A stretch of 64,000 nucleotides of DNA from assembly GCF_023159225.1 (NCBI RefSeq), contig NC_063161.1, positions 125,092,958 to 125,156,957 on the forward strand. The letters are read 5' to 3'. The DNA is from Perognathus longimembris pacificus. Its lineage: Eukaryota; Chordata; Mammalia; Rodentia; Heteromyidae. The notes under the pieces were generated by a model. That model worked only from the letters and a program-made list of their open reading frames with translations, searched no databases and had not been told where the DNA came from. Every line of letters starts with the position of its first letter. The stretch's first letter is position 1. The position numbers were made by a program, and so were the translations under genes. Shown here one piece after another: positions 60,421 to 64,000 of this stretch.

Positions 60421-60528
60421 CAAATCATTCCATTTATCATCAGTCATGATTTCAATCATATATTTTTCTTTTAAAAGAGAACATGTATACGTATAAATAT
60501 GTATATAAAAATTGTACATACTTAGGGG

Positions 60529-60761
60529 GTATTATGATGTTTTTTTTTTTTTGCCAGTCCTGGGGCTTGGACTCAGGGCCTGAGCACTGTCCCTGGCTTC
60601 TTTTCTCGCTCAAGGCTAGCACTCCGCCACTTGAGCCACAGTGCCACTTCTGGCCATTTTCTGTATATGTGGTGCTGGGGAATTGAACCTAGGGTGTCAT
60701 GTGTACAAGGCAATCACTCTTGCCACTAGGCCATATCCCCAGCCCCGTATTATGATGTTTT
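60529..60761 (-). repeat. IDL-Geo SINE with exact TSD
   Basis: GTATTATGATGTTTT at 60529-60543 and 60747-60761 flanks a full minus-strand IDL-Geo copy. Confidence 0.95.
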
Positions 60762-61099
60762 GATACATGAATTCATTGTATACTGTTCAAAATCAAGGTT
60801 AATCTCTCTAATAATCATTTATCTTTTGTGATGAAAAGATCCAAATCATTTTCTCTAGTTTCTTAAAGTCTACAGGATATTATCATGACCAGTAAAATCT
60901 TTCTATTGTGTCAAACAGCTTATTTCTCCTACCTATCACTCAATACCCATTTATCAACCTTTTCCCATCCCTCTTTCCCTCTATTCTGCCTGCCTATCCT
61001 TCCTACTCTTTTCCCACAACATTCTTAAAATTTACAAAAACATTTCTGTATGTATGTGTACATCTCTACATCCCCAGGGAAATGCTTTGATGTAAATAT

Positions 61100-61222
61100 A
61101 GTTACCTCCATTATACAGAAGCTGAAGCACTTGTTTATGGACTTGTATTAAGGTGGCATATATAGAAGTCTATCTCCAGGATCTGACCAGACCGTATTGC
61201 TCTTTAGATCAGCCGTGCTAAG
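61100..61222 (+). repeat. possible MIR fragment
   Basis: TCCATTATACAGAAGCTGAAGC...GATCTGACCAGACC resembles the MIR 3' half. Confidence 0.4.
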
Positions 61223-61845
61223 CTTCCTATGACCTATCTTGAGGCATCTGGAGATAGTGGAGACATCTTGAGGTCATTTCCATGAAGAAAGTGCTAGCAT
61301 AAATCTAAAGCTTAGTATGTAGAGTACAAAGTCCTGTGCTTGCCTTCTGGAGAATTCAAATGTTAAAATGTTTATCTTTTAATTCTGTGTATATAATACT
61401 ATCATCCAGATACCGACACTGTTCACATTTTCTAGATAAGATTAAATTTTATATCTCTAGCTGAGGAATTCAAATGCCCACTGTGAAGTTTCCCTTGTGA
61501 ATTTCCAGGGCACTTACATTCTCATGGCTTCTCTGAAGCTGATCCTTGGCTTCAGTTTTTATTTAGTTTCATTCATACAGTTCTTGCTGACACTCACCTA
61601 TGCCTCTCAACTTGGTGTCAATACAGACAGGCAATTCAGTACTGACTTCCCATATTGAGTTGATTAAATAGAGATGTGGGTTAGACTGAGGCAAGTTAAA
61701 CTACTTCGCATACAGTATTACATGTTGGCCATATTTGTATAGCATATTGCATTGCTTGTCTTTTCTCATTTTTCTTCCTTTCACATGCTTGTTGAATTTT
61801 GATAACTGTTATATTATGTTTCACATCAATTTAGAAAGTGTTTTC

Positions 61846-62057
61846 TTTCTTTTCTTTTTGTCTATAATGGGACTGTCCTGGAGCTGTTTTGCTCAAGGCT
61901 GGCTCTTTACCGTTTGGAGCCACAGCTTCACTTCCAGTTTTTAGGTAATTATTGGAGGGGATAAGCGTCTTACTGACTGGGTTGGCTTTGAAGTACATCC
62001 TCAGATCTCAGCCTCCTGAGTAGCTACGATTACAGGCATGAGCCACTAGTACCTAGC
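61846..62057 (-). repeat. B1-like/Geo composite SINE
   Basis: Shortened Geo arm, then B1-like arm (CAGCCTCCTGAGTAGCTACG). Confidence 0.88.
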
Positions 62058-62406
62058 AAAAGTGTTTGTTTTTCTTTCCAACATTCTACCTTTCTAGTTA
62101 AGAACGTAAAATACCTTCTTATGTATTTAAAGTTTATCATATTTATTTCATACTGACCCTTTGCATTTAATAGTCAGTTAAGTCATCTATAAATATAATT
62201 GCAATATATTATTGTATTCTTGCCTTCTGGATAAATACTCTGTATCTGTAGTAGAGAACTCATTTACCAAGTTGGTGAACTTATTTGCTAATAATCAGGA
62301 TTTTTGTTTTTTTCAAAAGTGAAGTAAAGAGCAGTTTTTATTTTTCTAGCTATTCATTTTAAGGTGAGTAACAGGACCATTCTGGCTTAAAAGAATTTAT
62401 AGATTA

Positions 62407-62635
62407 TAGCCAGACACCTGTGGCTCACACCTGTAATATAGCTCCTCAGGAGGCTGAGATTTGAGGGTCACAGTTCAAAGCCAGCCCAGACAGGAAAGTC
62501 CATGAGACTCTTATCTCCAAATAACCACTAAAAAGCTAGAAGTAGAGCGGTGGCTTGAGTGGTACAGCACTAGCCTTGAGCACAAAAGATCAGGGATAGG
62601 GCCCTGAGTTCAAGACCCAGAACTGGCACATATAC
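62407..62635 (+). repeat. B1-like/Geo composite SINE
   Basis: CCAGACACCTGTGGCTCACACC start, linker CTTATCTCCAAATAACCAC, full Geo arm. Confidence 0.92.
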
Positions 62636-62661
62636 ATTTTTTAAATAAGATTTCTACCTTT

Positions 62662-62891
62662 AAAAAAAGTCTCATGGGGCTGGGGATATGGCCTAGTGGC
62701 AAGAGAGCTTGCCTCGTATACATGAGGCCCTGGGTTCGATTCCCCAGCACCACATATACAGAAAACGGCCAGAAGTGGCGCTGTGGCTCAAGTGGCAGAG
62801 TGCTAGCCTTGAGCAAAAGGAAGCCAGGGACAGTGATCAGGCCCTGAGTCCAAGGCCCAGGACTGGCCAAAAAAAAAAAAAAAAGTCTCAT
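62662..62891 (+). repeat. IDL-Geo SINE with TSD
   Basis: A near-complete IDL-Geo copy (62676-62877) with A-tail, flanked by AAAAAAAGTCTCAT at 62662-62675 and 62878-62891. The best-preserved reference copy in the window. Confidence 0.95.
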
Positions 62892-64000
62892 ATTATATAA
62901 ATTCATTAGCAAAACCAATTGTCTCTGACATAATTCGTACATTTTACTTTTATTGACCATAGGAACTTGTATTTCTTAGTAAAATAATTTAACACGTATT
63001 ATAAATTTTATTAGCTGAAATTTATGCATAGGATTTTTTGTGATTTAAAATATCATCTCAACAGGAACTATCTAACTTCTTGTTTTTCTCTAAATGTTAA
63101 AATAGATTTTAGCTGCTTGCTACTATGAATTTGACCTTGTTAATTAGGCCTATCTTATAAACTTCTAGTTTTTCTTTATGTAGTTATATTTTTTCTCTGC
63201 CTTTTTTGAGTCTAAAGTTCTTTTAAAATGGTTTTCTAAGAAGAGTTTTTTCATAATAATAAGAAAAATATTAAAATGATAACTGTCTCTACAGTAGTCT
63301 AAGTGAGAGAGTGGGGGTATGGAAAGGAGTTTTCTGGGAGAAACAGCACAAAGCTAGAATGGACATGCTGTGGGGACTGAATGCTGACAGGGAAGGAGAG
63401 AAAGAAATGATGGTACTTCAATTTTCAACCACCTATGACTGGAATGATGGGACCTTCAGAAAGGAGCAAGGAGGAGAAGGGGATGTTAAGAAGAAAAAAC
63501 AGAGGCTGAGCTCATTCTGGGCATATGATATTTAAGATGCTTATCTAAATATTCATTGGCTTTTTCAAAGCCTGTGTTTATAGCTGAGGGGAGTTTAGAA
63601 TGCGAGATCCAGATTTGTAATGCCTAGGTGATAGCTGAAATTCTGGGAGTTCCTTATGAAAATAGAAATGAATTCTTCTGCACTGGTTAGGCCATAATCT
63701 CTGGGTTAAGGCCATTGCCATTCCCTGAGTCTTGGCATGGAGGGTAAACGGGAAGTGAGCTTCAAGGGAAATTTGCTATTTTGGTGCCATAGTCTCACAC
63801 AAGTGCATGGACTGCTCATGTCCTACTGTGCTGATCAAAGAACAGAGGCAAATGGACACTCTATCAAACAGTGCATATGGTAAGCCCTCTCTGCCAAACT
63901 GTCAGGGAACCGGAAAGGCTGCGAATTCTGGATGTTTTAGATCTGAGGTCTCATTTAGGTGTCACTGCTCCTATTTTGTCTAAGTGAGTTTCCTCATTGT

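Larger units (their letters stand above)
38620..64000 (+). other. TEK: TEK intron 1 (5' part)
   Basis: Starts at the GTAAG donor after exon 1. I found no sequence resembling TEK exon 2 up to the window edge, in line with the very long first intron of mammalian TEK. Repeats are listed separately. Longer stretches with nothing recognised: 38625-40580, 41705-42710, 43606-44628, 46493-47100, 48070-48865, 50991-51495, 51740-53100, 54852-55915, 56133-56535, 57195-57905, 58080-60300, 61225-61845 and 62893-64000. Confidence 0.85.

Noticed and set aside
62676..62880. tRNA-like A and B boxes (also in every other SINE)
   Set aside because: These belong to tRNA-derived SINEs; no cloverleaf or tRNA 3' end, so no tRNA gene is called.

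Overview
This is mammalian nuclear DNA, almost certainly from a rodent of the superfamily Geomyoidea (kangaroo rats, pocket mice, pocket gophers). The argument rests on repeats. Many copies of a dimeric SINE join a tRNA-Ala/ID-like left unit to a right unit matching what I recall of 'Geo'; the IDL-Geo SINE is described as restricted to Geomyoidea. B1 and ID relatives and young rodent-type L1 elements are also present. The species cannot be fixed from sequence alone.

Only two protein-coding genes are supported, both on the + strand and both partial. Positions 226-286 and 1913-~2215 are the last two coding exons of IFT74 (intraflagellar transport B complex), including the stop codon and a poly(A) signal. 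Positions ~38420-38619 are the first coding exon of TEK (TIE2, the angiopoietin receptor), with 5' UTR upstream ORFs, start codon, signal peptide and splice donor. The rest of the window after 38620 is TEK intron 1; exon 2 lies beyond the right edge. This tail-to-head IFT74-TEK order matches human 9p21.

Layout: 1-2215 end of IFT74; 2216-~38195 intergenic DNA dominated by repeats; ~38196-38619 TEK promoter/5' UTR and exon 1; 38620-64000 TEK intron 1, also repeat-rich. Repeats include two L1 insertions with 5' inversions (twin priming) and intact target-site duplications, one L1 3' fragment that appears to carry a 3' transduction, several older L1 strata, mammalian-wide MIR/L2 and MaLR LTR remnants, about 35 B1-like/Geo composite or IDL-Geo SINEs, and many microsatellites that sit at SINE tails. 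Two long polypyrimidine tracts (21661-22048 and 46168-46384) stand out.

The two genes do not act in one pathway: IFT74 serves cilium assembly and TEK endothelial signalling. No operon, CRISPR, tRNA, rRNA or new biological system is visible. The best leads are the L1 insertion structures, the two composite SINE families sharing one right arm, a GC-richer repeat-poor block in TEK intron 1 (44850-45770) that could be regulatory, and two unassigned coding-like remnants.
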